DNA of 7,986 nucleotides from JACCYI01 sp036389195 (GCA_036389195.1 DASVQH010000439.1:1-7986), one strand, 5' to 3'. Numbered from the stretch's first letter, positions 1 to 6,074 are shown. Translations and numbers: made by a program. The notes: generated by a model not told the origin, from the letters alone.

Positions 1-639
1 AGCCACCTCGCCCACGCGCGCGCCGGCGTGACGATCGTCGACCCCGCCTCGACGCTGATCGACGCCGACGTGACCATCGGCGCCGACACGACGATCGAGC
101 CGTCGTCGTTCCTGCGCGGCGCGACCGCGATCGGCGGGGGATGCACGATCGGCCCGCTGACCACGCTGATCGACTCGGAGGTCGCCGACGGGGTGGCGAT
201 CCCGCACTCCTACGTCACCGGGGCGCGGATCGCCGCCGGCGCCACCGTGGGCCCGTTCGCCTACCTGCGCCCCGGCGCCGTGCTCCAGGAGCGCGCGAAG
301 GCGGGGACGTTCGTGGAGATCAAGAACTCGACGGTCGGGGCCGGCGCGAAGGTCCCCCATCTCTCCTACATCGGCGACGCCGACATCGGCGAAGGCTCGA
401 ACCTCGGGGCCGGCTCGATCACCGCGAACTACGACGGCGTCAACAAGCACCGGACGCGGATCGGCCGCCGCGTGCGGGGCGGCGTGGACACCGCGTTCGT
501 CGCGCCGGTCGAGGTCGGCGACGACGCGTACACGGCGGCCGGCTCGGTCATCACCGAGGACGTCCCGCCGGGCGCCCTCGGCGTCGCGCGCGAGCGCCAG
601 CGCAACATCGAGGGCTACGCGGAGCGGCAGAAGAGATGA
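1..639 (+). CDS. glmU: Bifunctional UDP-GlcNAc pyrophosphorylase / glucosamine-1-phosphate N-acetyltransferase, C-terminal part (5' end outside window)
   Basis: GlmU acetylates glucosamine-1-phosphate and then uridylylates it to UDP-GlcNAc, the cytoplasmic precursor of peptidoglycan. Only the left-handed beta-helix acetyltransferase half is present (212 residues). The frame is open to base 1 and reads SHLAHARAGVTIVDP, where the family has its linker before the helix, so the GTG at 28 is internal and not a start. Hexapeptide repeats (IGADTTIEP, IGGGCTIGP, VGPFAYLRPG) run through the domain. Matches to the active site are FVEIKNS (Lys), PHLSYIGDA (His at local residue 120, equivalent to E. coli His363, plus Tyr), NLGAGSITANYDG and the late VARERQRNIEGY arginine. 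One difference is seen: VRGGVDT has Val where E. coli Ser405 and the M. tuberculosis equivalent lie. The uridylyltransferase domain is upstream of the window. The stop codon lies 95 bases before the chosen prs start. Confidence 0.96.
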   Translation, partial: SHLAHARAGVTIVDPASTLIDADVTIGADTTIEPSSFLRGATAIGGGCTIGPLTTLIDSEVADGVAIPHSYVTGARIAAGATVGPFAYLRPGAVLQERAKAGTFVEIKNSTVGAGAKVPHLSYIGDADIGEGSNLGAGSITANYDGVNKHRTRIGRRVRGGVDTAFVAPVEVGDDAYTAAGSVITEDVPPGALGVARERQRNIEGYAERQKR

Positions 640-696
640 ACGCGCGGCTCGACGCCGGCCAGGCCGGACCCCGACGGCCGGAGAATGCGACGACGG

Positions 697-734
697 CGCA
701 CGAGACGTCTTCCGACGTGCGTAGACTGCCGTCC
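697..734 (+). promoter_or_regulatory. Putative prs promoter: -10 TAGACT with an adjacent dyad
   Basis: TAGACT (722-727) matches the actinobacterial TAnnnT -10 pattern. The GTG of prs begins seven bases after it, so transcription would start on or next to the start codon, giving a leaderless message. No good -35 hexamer is visible. Just upstream is an inverted repeat, CGCACG (697-702) and CGTGCG (716-721), whose 13-base centre holds the palindrome AGACGTCT (703-710). GACGT also recurs one helical turn apart (704 and 714). The dyad abuts the -10, where a repressor could block polymerase. The motif match is direct; the function is inferred. Confidence 0.42.
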
Positions 735-1766
735 GTGAGCGTGGACTCGTCGCCCGCCACCGCCCCGTCAGCCGCGACTTCGCTGCCGCTCGGCTACGAC
801 AAGCGGCTCATGCTCTTCTCCGGGCGCGCGAACCCGGCGCTCGCGCACCGGATCGCCGGGAAGCTCAACGTCGACCTCGGCGGCGTCACGCTGAAGACCT
901 TCGACGACGGCGAGGTCTACTGCCGCTACGAGGAGTCGATCCGCGGCGCGGACGTCTTCATCGTCCAGCCGACCTGCGGCAACGAGGCCACCGGCGTCTC
1001 GCCCAACGACGCGCTGATGGAGCTGCTGCTGATGATCGACGCGGCGGTCGGCGCGTCGGCGCACCGGGTCATCGCGGTCACGCCGTGGTTCGGCTACTCG
1101 CGCCAGGACAAGAAGTCCGCGCCCCGCGAGCCGATCTCCGCCCGCCTTGTCGCCCGCGCGCTGGAGTCCGCGGGCGCCGACCGCGTCCTGACGATGGATC
1201 TCCACGCCGGCCAGATCCAGGGCTTCTTCTCCAAGCCGGTCGACCACATGACCGCGCTGTTCATGCTCACCCAGTACTTCCGCGACCAGCAGCTCGAGGA
1301 CCTCGTCGTCGTCTCGCCGGACGCCGGCCGCGTGAAGCTGGCCAAGAACTTCGCGTCCAAGGTCGGCGCCGAGCTGGCGATCCTCAACAAGGAGCGCCCC
1401 GCTCAGCAGGTCGCCGAGATCGGCTACGTCATCGGCGACGTCCAGGGCCGCACGGCGATCCTCGTCGACGACATGATCGGCACCGGCGGCACGCTGCTCG
1501 CCGCCGCGCGGACCGTGATGGACGAGGGCGCCAAGCGCGTCTTCGCGGTCGCGACGCACGGCATCTTCTCGGGCAACGCCTACGCCAAGCTGAAGGACTC
1601 GCCGTTCGAGCAGATCGTCGTCACCGACACGATCCCATTGCGCCCGGGCGCGCCGGACAAGATCCAGGTCCTGTCGTGCGCCGACATGCTCACGGACTCG
1701 ATCCGCCGGATCTTCACCGACGACTCGGTGTCCGAGGTCTTCGGCGGCGAGAACCAGCTCTTCTAG
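735..1766 (+). CDS. prs: Ribose-phosphate pyrophosphokinase (PRPP synthetase)
   Basis: Transfers pyrophosphate from ATP to ribose-5-phosphate, making PRPP for purine, pyrimidine, NAD, histidine and tryptophan synthesis in the cytoplasm. Seen from the GTG at 735 (343 residues): LMLFSGRANP at the N-terminus, the ATP-site stretch YSRQDKK (Arg123-Lys127), HAGQIQGFF (His157), VVSPDAGRVK (Asp196), the catalytic flexible-loop Lys219 and Arg221 in LNKERP, and the PRPP/ribose-phosphate loop DDMIGTGGTL (245-254). Most class I enzymes have Asp where this loop has Gly249. Start choice: GTG 735 fits the leaderless promoter and leaves about 25 residues before MLFSG, somewhat longer than usual. ATG 636 would overlap the glmU stop (ATGA) but adds 33 more low-complexity residues. 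ATG 810 would remove the conserved start. The stop overlaps the next gene by one base. Confidence 0.94.
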   Translation: MSVDSSPATAPSAATSLPLGYDKRLMLFSGRANPALAHRIAGKLNVDLGGVTLKTFDDGEVYCRYEESIRGADVFIVQPTCGNEATGVSPNDALMELLLMIDAAVGASAHRVIAVTPWFGYSRQDKKSAPREPISARLVARALESAGADRVLTMDLHAGQIQGFFSKPVDHMTALFMLTQYFRDQQLEDLVVVSPDAGRVKLAKNFASKVGAELAILNKERPAQQVAEIGYVIGDVQGRTAILVDDMIGTGGTLLAAARTVMDEGAKRVFAVATHGIFSGNAYAKLKDSPFEQIVVTDTIPLRPGAPDKIQVLSCADMLTDSIRRIFTDDSVSEVFGGENQLF

Positions 1767-2083
1767 TGGCGGGCTCGGGCGCGGCGCGCCTGGCCGACCT
1801 CCTCCGCCTCTCCGACGAGGAGCTGATCGCGGTGCTCGACGCCGACCCGCTGGCGATCGTCGCCGGCGACCTCGACCACAAGCCCGAGCTGCCGATCCTG
1901 CTCGACCTGCTCGCCGAGGCCGAGGAGCAGGCGGGCGCGCCGGTGCTGCGCCGCTGGGTGCGCCGCGAGGGGCCGGCGGGCCGGCCGATCGATCACCTGC
2001 TGCGCCGCGACTTCGCCCGCTTCGAGGACGCGCTGGCGACCCTCGCCGAGCGCGGCTTCGTGCTCCGCGGCGGCGGCGGCTGA
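1766..2083 (+). CDS. Hypothetical small protein translationally coupled to prs
   Basis: I do not recognise this 105-residue protein. It starts at a GTG whose first base is the last base of the prs TAG stop (TAGTG), the overlap typical of translational coupling, so it is probably made in step with PRPP synthetase. It looks mostly helical and soluble: LADLLRLSDEELIAVLDADP, then DHKPELPILLDLLAEAEEQ, a basic middle (VLRRWVRREG), and LLRRDFARFEDALATLAERG, ending in five glycines after VLR. There is no signal peptide, membrane span or cysteine. The acidic-then-basic helical make-up would suit protein binding, but that is only inference. Its codon use resembles that of prs. It converges on the next gene with four bases between the stops. 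Confidence 0.72.
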   Translation: MAGSGAARLADLLRLSDEELIAVLDADPLAIVAGDLDHKPELPILLDLLAEAEEQAGAPVLRRWVRREGPAGRPIDHLLRRDFARFEDALATLAERGFVLRGGGG

Positions 2084-2087
2084 GCGG

Positions 2088-2366
2088 CTACTCGTCGGCG
2101 TCGGGGCGCTTCTCGCCCGGCCACACGCCGGTGAGGTAGGCGAAGCCCTGCGCGGCGTTGCGGTCGACCACCGCGCGCGTCAGCTTGAAGATCACGCCCT
2201 GGATCGCCGCGGCGGTGAGGATCTTGACCCACTGGGCGTCCTCGGTGGTCGGCTTCGGCGGGTCCTCGTCGTCGATCTTCGTCCACACGAAGTCGAAGAG
2301 CTTCTTGCCGACCTGGCCGGCCATCAGGCCGATGATGATCCCGAAGGGCTTGTAGATGAGTCCCAT
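2088..2366 (-). CDS. DUF4235 family small membrane protein
   Basis: A 92-residue protein matching my recollection of the actinobacterial DUF4235 family, whose function is unknown. Start is the ATG giving MGLIYKPFGIIIGLMAG, which is where the family begins; the open frame extends upstream to about 2594 but that part reads as low-complexity and is antisense to the next gene. Two hydrophobic helices are visible: residues about 3-18 (LIYKPFGIIIGLMAGQ) and 46-63 (WVKILTAAAIQGVIFKLT). Between them is an acidic, proline-containing stretch (TKIDDEDPPKPTTED), and the end is polar (GEKRPDADE). The second helix runs into RAVVDR, a familiar family ending. A -10-like TAGGCT lies ten bases before the ATG. 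The gene converges on the protein coupled to prs, with no room for a separate terminator. Confidence 0.86.
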   Translation of the reverse strand: MGLIYKPFGIIIGLMAGQVGKKLFDFVWTKIDDEDPPKPTTEDAQWVKILTAAAIQGVIFKLTRAVVDRNAAQGFAYLTGVWPGEKRPDADE

Positions 2367-2376
2367 GGCGCGGGCG

Positions 2377-2382
2377 AGCCTA
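2377..2382 (-). promoter_or_regulatory. Putative -10 element of the DUF4235 gene
   Basis: Read on the minus strand, TAGGCT (TAnnnT type) ends ten bases before the ATG, so the message would have almost no leader and no Shine-Dalgarno is visible. No clear -35 is seen. It is supported by the same spacing at other genes in this window. Confidence 0.38.
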
Positions 2383-2436
2383 CCCGCATCGACGCGGGGG
2401 AGAACGCTTCCCTCTTCTCTTCCGCCTGCCGGTCGG

Positions 2437-2485
2437 TCAACATCTCGCTCACCTCGGCCGATACTCCTCAGAACTCCGAAGGAGG
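2437..2485 (+). promoter_or_regulatory. Putative promoter and strong ribosome binding site of the 2491 gene
   Basis: TCAACA (2437-2442, four of six with TTGACA) and GATACT (2460-2465, four of six with TATAAT) are separated by 17 bases, the ideal spacing. Downstream, AAGGAGG (2479-2485) sits five bases before the ATG at 2491 and decides that start over upstream in-frame codons. This is the only gene in the window with a classical leader and full Shine-Dalgarno sequence. Confidence 0.48.
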
Positions 2486-2490
2486 TAGCC

Positions 2491-3195
2491 ATGGACGACC
2501 ACGAGGCAGACGAGCTGCTCCGGCGGGCGCTGATCGAGCCCGATGAGTCGGCTGCGGTCGCGCTGCGGGTCTCGGGCCTGCCGCTCTCAGACATGCTGAC
2601 CGTCGTCTTCCACGGCCGCCGGGACCTCGGGACGATCCAGACCTACGTCGCCACCGGGCGCCACGGGGCCGGCAGCTCGGTCGCCGCCGACGACCTCCTG
2701 CGCGTCCCCTGCGACCTGGATCTGGCCGCAGCGGAGGACCGCGAGGCGGCCGGCCAGCTCTACGCCGAGCAGGCCGGGACGCTGCGCGACGCCCTCGTCG
2801 GCGCCGACACCGTCCTCGACATCTGGCGCGAGCCGCTGGAGGACCTGGCCGGCGCGCGGGTGACCGTCGACCGCTCCGTCGGGCTGTCGGTCCGGCTCCC
2901 CGCCCACCGGCTGATGCCCTGCGCGCTGGTGGCCGCCGAGCGCCAGATCGTCGTGACCCCGGTATGCGCCGCCCAGCCGCTGGCCCAGGGGCGCCCGCCG
3001 ATGGGCATCGCCTGCGCGCAGCAGGACGTCGCCCGCGTGTACCCGCTGCCCGACGATCCCGAGCGCTGCCTGGAGGACTTCCTGACGCTGGCCGCCGAGC
3101 ACGCGCGGCGCGTCGGCGAGCAGCTCGGGCGCCAGGAGGCGTCGGTCCGCCGCTTCCTCGAGCTCTCGGGCGACGAGTTCCCCGAGGCCGGCTGA
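2491..3195 (+). CDS. Hypothetical soluble protein, 234 residues
   Basis: I do not recognise a family. The ATG at 2491 is fixed by the AAGGAGG five bases upstream; the frame stays open to about 2356, but that part is the promoter region. There is no signal peptide or membrane span, so it is probably cytoplasmic. The N-terminus is acidic and helical (MDDHEADELLRRALIEPDES). A middle part looks alpha/beta (LSDMLTVVFHGRRDLGTIQ, then DTVLDIWREPLEDLAGARV). The C-terminus has a long helix (DFLTLAAEHARRVGEQLG) and an acidic end. Five cysteines are present (VPC, LMPC, PVC, IAC, ERC), a rather high count for a cytosolic protein here, but they do not form a CxxC. It stands divergent from the DUF4235 gene and 28 bases ahead of the next gene. 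Codon use is like that of its neighbours. Confidence 0.78.
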   Translation: MDDHEADELLRRALIEPDESAAVALRVSGLPLSDMLTVVFHGRRDLGTIQTYVATGRHGAGSSVAADDLLRVPCDLDLAAAEDREAAGQLYAEQAGTLRDALVGADTVLDIWREPLEDLAGARVTVDRSVGLSVRLPAHRLMPCALVAAERQIVVTPVCAAQPLAQGRPPMGIACAQQDVARVYPLPDDPERCLEDFLTLAAEHARRVGEQLGRQEASVRRFLELSGDEFPEAG

Positions 3196-3199
3196 CCGC

Positions 3200-3218
3200 G
3201 CCTGGCACCATGCCGGGC
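3200..3218 (+). other. Short hairpin between the 2491 and 3224 genes
   Basis: GCCTGGC and GCCGGGC can pair over seven positions (one G-U) around the loop ACCAT, just after one stop codon and five bases before the next start. Only two T residues follow, so it is a poor intrinsic terminator. It may be a mild attenuator or simply chance in GC-rich DNA. Confidence 0.2.
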
Positions 3219-3223
3219 TTCGC

Positions 3224-3667
3224 ATGTCGCGCCCGGCCCGCCTGCTCGCCATCGGCTTCGCCGTCTTCGCCTTTCTCGCCATCTCGGCGCTGCTGGCCCG
3301 CGCGCTGACCGGCACGGGGACCGAGCGGGCCAAGGTCATCGCGGTCGTGCGCGCCGAGGCCCGTGGCGACGCGGGCGCCGTGCTCGCCCGGCTGCCGCTG
3401 TGCCGCGCCGAGCCGGCCTGCGTCGCGACGGTCCGCCGCCGGGTCGCCGGGCTGCGCCGCCCGGGTGACGTGAAGATCCTCACCTACAGCCCATCGGTGA
3501 ACGTGGCCCTGACGCGGCAGGAGGGCACGGGGCGCGTCGCGTGGCGCGCGGGCGACGGGCTGCCGGTCGTCCAGTGCGTCCGCGTCCGCCGCGAGGGACC
3601 GCTCACCGGCGGCGGCGTGACCCTGGTCAGCGTCGGCCCGCCGCTGCCCGGGGAGCGTGGCTGCTGA
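3224..3667 (+). CDS. Hypothetical membrane-anchored protein with four cysteines
   Basis: 147 residues of unknown family. The N-terminus is MSRPAR followed by a hydrophobic stretch from about residue 7 to 25 (LLAIGFAVFAFLAISALLA) with no clear cleavage site, so it is probably a signal anchor with the rest outside the membrane. The remainder is a compact domain: a helix (ERAKVIAVVRAEARGDAGAV), then LPLCRAEPACVATV, then what look like beta strands (DVKILTYSPSVNVAL, TGRVAWRAG, LPVVQCVRVRRE, GGVTLVSVG) and a C-terminal cysteine. Cys60, 66, 118 and 147 all lie in the predicted outer part and could form two disulfides. The helix-then-sheet order recalls NTF2-like or DUF4878-type lumenal domains, but I cannot show this. 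The gene lies 47 bases ahead of the secreted glycosidase and may be co-transcribed with it. Confidence 0.7.
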   Translation: MSRPARLLAIGFAVFAFLAISALLARALTGTGTERAKVIAVVRAEARGDAGAVLARLPLCRAEPACVATVRRRVAGLRRPGDVKILTYSPSVNVALTRQEGTGRVAWRAGDGLPVVQCVRVRREGPLTGGGVTLVSVGPPLPGERGC

Positions 3668-3714
3668 GTGAGGAGCGCGACGCCCGCCGTGCGGGTGTGT
3701 TGGGATGCGCGGTG

Positions 3715-5583
3715 ATGCTCCCCCGTCTCCTCGCCGCCGCCGCGGCCCTCGCGCTGCTCGCCCCCGCGGCCGCCGCCGCCGACACGCCGTCGAAGCGCAC
3801 GCTGTACGCCGACGGCCCGACCAACCGCTACCTGATGGGCGGCGACTGGCTGTTCCGGCTGGATCCGGGCGACGACGGCGTGCGCCGCCGCTACATGCGC
3901 CAGAGCTCGCGCTCCGGGTGGACGCGCGTCCGCGTCCCCAACGCGTGGAACGCCACCGACGAGTCGCCGGAGTCGATGAGCGGCTCGATCGGCTGGTACC
4001 GCAAGGAGTTCTCCCTGCCCAGCACGGCCGCGGCGCTGCGCTGGGCGGTGCGCTTCGAGTCGGTCAACTACCGCTCGAAGGTCTGGCTCAACGGCCGCCC
4101 GCTCGGCACCAACAGCGGCGCGTACATCCCGTTCGAGATGGCGCTCGACCGCGGCCTGAAGCGGCGCGGGACCAATCGCCTGGTGATCCGCGTCGACTCG
4201 CGCCGCCGGCCCACCGACTTCCCGCCGTCCGGGCTGACGACGACCGGCGCCCCGACCGGCGGCTGGTGGAACTACGGCGGGCTGCTGCGGGAGGTCTACC
4301 TGCGCCGCCTCGACCAGGTGGACTTCAAGCGCGTGCAGGTGACGCCCGTCCTGCCCTGTCCGACGTGCCCGGCGCGCGTGAAGATCGCGGCGACGGTGCG
4401 CAACGTGGCCGGCGCGCCGGTGCGCACGGCGGTCAGCGCGCGCTTCGGCGGCAAGACGGTGCGGCTGGGCACGGTCGCCATGGGCGCCGGCGGGGTGCGC
4501 GAGGTGCGCGGCAGCGTGCGCGTGGCGCGGCCCAAGCTGTGGAGCCCGGCGACGCCGAACCTCTACCCGGTGACCGTGACGGCGGCCGGGGCCGGCCGCG
4601 CACTGGCCACGTACAAGCTCCACACGGGGATCCGCTCGATCAAGGTGTCGCGCGACGGGCGGCTGCTGCTCAACGGGCGCGCGGTGAACCTGCGCGGCGT
4701 CGGCCTGCACGAGGACTCGCGCGAGCAGGGCTTCGCGGTCGACAACCGGCTGCGCGAGAAGCTCGTCTCCGAGGCCAAGGAGATCGGCGCGACGGTGATC
4801 CGCACGCACTACCCGATGCACCCGTACATGCACGAGCTCGCCGACCGCGAGGGGCTGCTGATCTGGTCGGAGATCCCCGTCTACGCGGTCAAGACGAAGT
4901 ACCTCAAGGAGCGGACCGTCCGCAAGCTCGCGGCCCGCGAGCTGACGAAGAACATCGAGACGTTCGGCAATCACCCGTCGGTGATGCTGTGGTCGATCGC
5001 CAACGAGCTGTCCCCGAAGGCCGGGCCGACGCAGGGCGCCTACATCGACGACGCGGTCCGCCAGGCCAAGCGCCTGGATCCTTCGCGGCCCGTGGGCATC
5101 GCGGTCGCCGGCTACCCGACGACGCCGTGCCAGGAGCGCTACCGCTCGCTCGACGTCATCGGGGTCAACATCTACTTCGGCTGGTACCCCGGCCCCGACG
5201 GCCGCCTGTTCGACCGCCGCGGGCTCTCGCCGTACCTCGACAACGTCCGCAAGTGCTATCCGGACAAGGCGCTCATGGTGACCGAGTTCGGCGCCGAGGC
5301 CAACCGCGACGGGCCCGTGGAGGAGAAGGGCACGTGGGGCTACCAGCAGGAGTACGTGAACTACAACCTCGCCACCTTCGCGAGCAAGCCGTACCTCAGC
5401 GGCGCCCTCTACTGGGCCATCAACGAGTTCCGCGTCCGGCCCGGCTGGGACGGCGGCAACCCGCGCCCGCAGCCGCCGATCCACCAGAAGGGGCTGACCC
5501 GCTACGGCAGCTTCGAGCGCAAGCCGGCATGGGTGGACGTGCAGCGCGCGTTCCGAGCCACGAACCAGCTCGGGACGCCGTAG
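3715..5583 (+). CDS. Secreted glycoside hydrolase family 2 enzyme (beta-galactosidase/beta-glucuronidase-like)
   Basis: A retaining exo-glycosidase of family GH2, probably secreted, releasing a terminal beta-linked sugar. 622 residues from ATG 3715; the GTG directly before is an equal alternative. Residues 1-22 look like a signal peptide (hydrophobic, with AAAA before Asp23, one n-region Arg). The sugar-binding sandwich (about 30-195) has GGDWLFRLDPG, WYRKEFSLP, VWLNGRPLG and the family-typical WWNYGGLLREVYLRR. An Ig-like domain follows (about 205-300), then the TIM barrel from LLLNGRAVNLRGVGLHED. The catalytic acid/base is Glu431 in SIANELS and the nucleophile is Glu524 in VTEFGAEA, so the enzyme should be active. 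The glucuronidase NxK motif appears as HQK (His590, Lys592), so I do not name a substrate. A CPTC pair (Cys215, Cys218) in the Ig-like domain is unusual. Size resembles bacterial beta-glucuronidases and not LacZ. Confidence 0.94.
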   Translation: MLPRLLAAAAALALLAPAAAAADTPSKRTLYADGPTNRYLMGGDWLFRLDPGDDGVRRRYMRQSSRSGWTRVRVPNAWNATDESPESMSGSIGWYRKEFSLPSTAAALRWAVRFESVNYRSKVWLNGRPLGTNSGAYIPFEMALDRGLKRRGTNRLVIRVDSRRRPTDFPPSGLTTTGAPTGGWWNYGGLLREVYLRRLDQVDFKRVQVTPVLPCPTCPARVKIAATVRNVAGAPVRTAVSARFGGKTVRLGTVAMGAGGVREVRGSVRVARPKLWSPATPNLYPVTVTAAGAGRALATYKLHTGIRSIKVSRDGRLLLNGRAVNLRGVGLHEDSREQGFAVDNRLREKLVSEAKEIGATVIRTHYPMHPYMHELADREGLLIWSEIPVYAVKTKYLKERTVRKLAARELTKNIETFGNHPSVMLWSIANELSPKAGPTQGAYIDDAVRQAKRLDPSRPVGIAVAGYPTTPCQERYRSLDVIGVNIYFGWYPGPDGRLFDRRGLSPYLDNVRKCYPDKALMVTEFGAEANRDGPVEEKGTWGYQQEYVNYNLATFASKPYLSGALYWAINEFRVRPGWDGGNPRPQPPIHQKGLTRYGSFERKPAWVDVQRAFRATNQLGTP

Positions 5584-5589
5584 CCGCCC

Positions 5590-5641
5590 AGAGGGTCAGA
5601 CCCCTTCCTTCACGGACTGAAGTGAGGGGTCTGACCCCTCT
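5590..5641. terminator. Long nested inverted repeat between convergent genes; bidirectional terminator or REP-like element
   Basis: The left arm (5590-5612) and right arm (5618-5641) pair over about 21 positions around the loop CGGAC, with one bulged C (5638), one C/T mismatch (5607/5623) and one G-U. Each arm is itself a near-perfect palindrome: GGGTCAGACCC on the left and AGGGGTCTGACCCCT on the right. No T-run follows on either strand, so it is not a textbook intrinsic terminator. The position, seven bases after the glycosidase stop and overlapping the stop of the minus-strand gene, fits a two-way terminator. The nested palindrome also fits a dispersed repeat of the REP type. Confidence 0.6.
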
Positions 5642-5984
5642 ACGGCCGGCGGGTGGGGACCGGCCGGGCCGGGGTGCGGCGCGGGGTCTCCGGGGCGGTG
5701 CGGCGGTCGCGGCGCGGATAGGCGTCGGCGAGCCGCCCGTAGCCGCGCAGGCGCATGCTCGCCTGCCGGGCGTGGGGGAGGGGGATGCCGCCCGGCGGGG
5801 TGCCCTTGGGCTGGCCCGGCAGACGGTCGTTGCCGCCGCCGCCCGGCTCGTCGTCCTCGGGCTTGGGCGTCCACGCGGTGGTCTCCTCGGACCGCATGAA
5901 CATGAACAGCAGGAGGCCGCCGAGCGCGGCGGCGACCAGATGGAGCGCGCCGAAGACCAGAACCATCTCCTCCTGCGACGTCAT
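5640..5984 (-). CDS. Hypothetical small single-span membrane protein
   Basis: 114 residues, no family that I can name. The start chosen is the ATG giving MTSQEEMVLVFGALHL, which has TATCTT six bases upstream (leaderless pattern); the internal Met7 is possible, and the open frame runs further upstream into the divergent promoter region. One membrane helix is clear at about residues 7-30 (VLVFGALHLVAAALGGLLLF), followed by Arg31. Positive charge after the helix suggests the long tail is cytoplasmic. The tail is disordered: acidic (EETTAWTPKPEDDE), a GGGG run, then proline-rich, ending in an arginine-rich segment (RRDRRTAPETPRRTPARP). The abrupt acid-to-base change could let it bind nucleic acid or acidic partners, which is only inference. 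Its stop codon lies in the arm of the 5590-5641 palindrome. Confidence 0.77.
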   Translation of the reverse strand: MTSQEEMVLVFGALHLVAAALGGLLLFMFMRSEETTAWTPKPEDDEPGGGGNDRLPGQPKGTPPGGIPLPHARQASMRLRGYGRLADAYPRRDRRTAPETPRRTPARPVPTRRP

Positions 5985-5990
5985 GGAGGA

Positions 5991-5996
5991 AAGATA
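5991..5996 (-). promoter_or_regulatory. Putative -10 element of the 5640-5984 gene
   Basis: On the minus strand TATCTT ends six bases before the ATG. The intervening bases are TCCTCC, which is not a Shine-Dalgarno sequence, so a leaderless message starting at the ATG is the simplest reading. No convincing -35 was found. Confidence 0.42.
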
Positions 5997-6074
5997 CCCA
6001 CCGAGCAACCCGCTCAGTAGCACTTTCGGGCATCTCGGCGTCCGGCCGGGCACCGGCCTCCGGCCACCGTTCGC

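Noticed and set aside
141..735. N-terminal extension of the prs frame back into glmU
   Set aside because: Upstream part is Arg-rich and out of frame with glmU; the known Prs N-terminus begins near 780-810.
768..1559. Minus-strand open frame opposite prs
   Set aside because: Antisense shadow with no recognisable domain; prs itself is unmistakable.
2088..2490. Possible toxin-antitoxin or defence pair formed by the DUF4235 and 2491 genes
   Set aside because: They are divergent, not an operon, and neither shows toxin, nuclease or DNA-binding motifs.
2367..2594. Upstream extension of the DUF4235 frame on the minus strand
   Set aside because: Low-complexity Ser/Arg sequence antisense to the 2491 gene and its promoter; the family starts at MGLIYKP.
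3484..5484. Long open frame (666 codons) on the minus strand opposite the glycosidase
   Set aside because: Arg/Ala/Val/Asp-rich low-complexity translation with no motif, exactly antisense to a clear GH2 gene; typical of GC-rich DNA.
3705..6020. Plus-strand open frame of 771 codons overlapping the glycosidase
   Set aside because: Out-of-frame shadow, rich in Arg, Ala and Pro, running through the terminator palindrome and a minus-strand gene.
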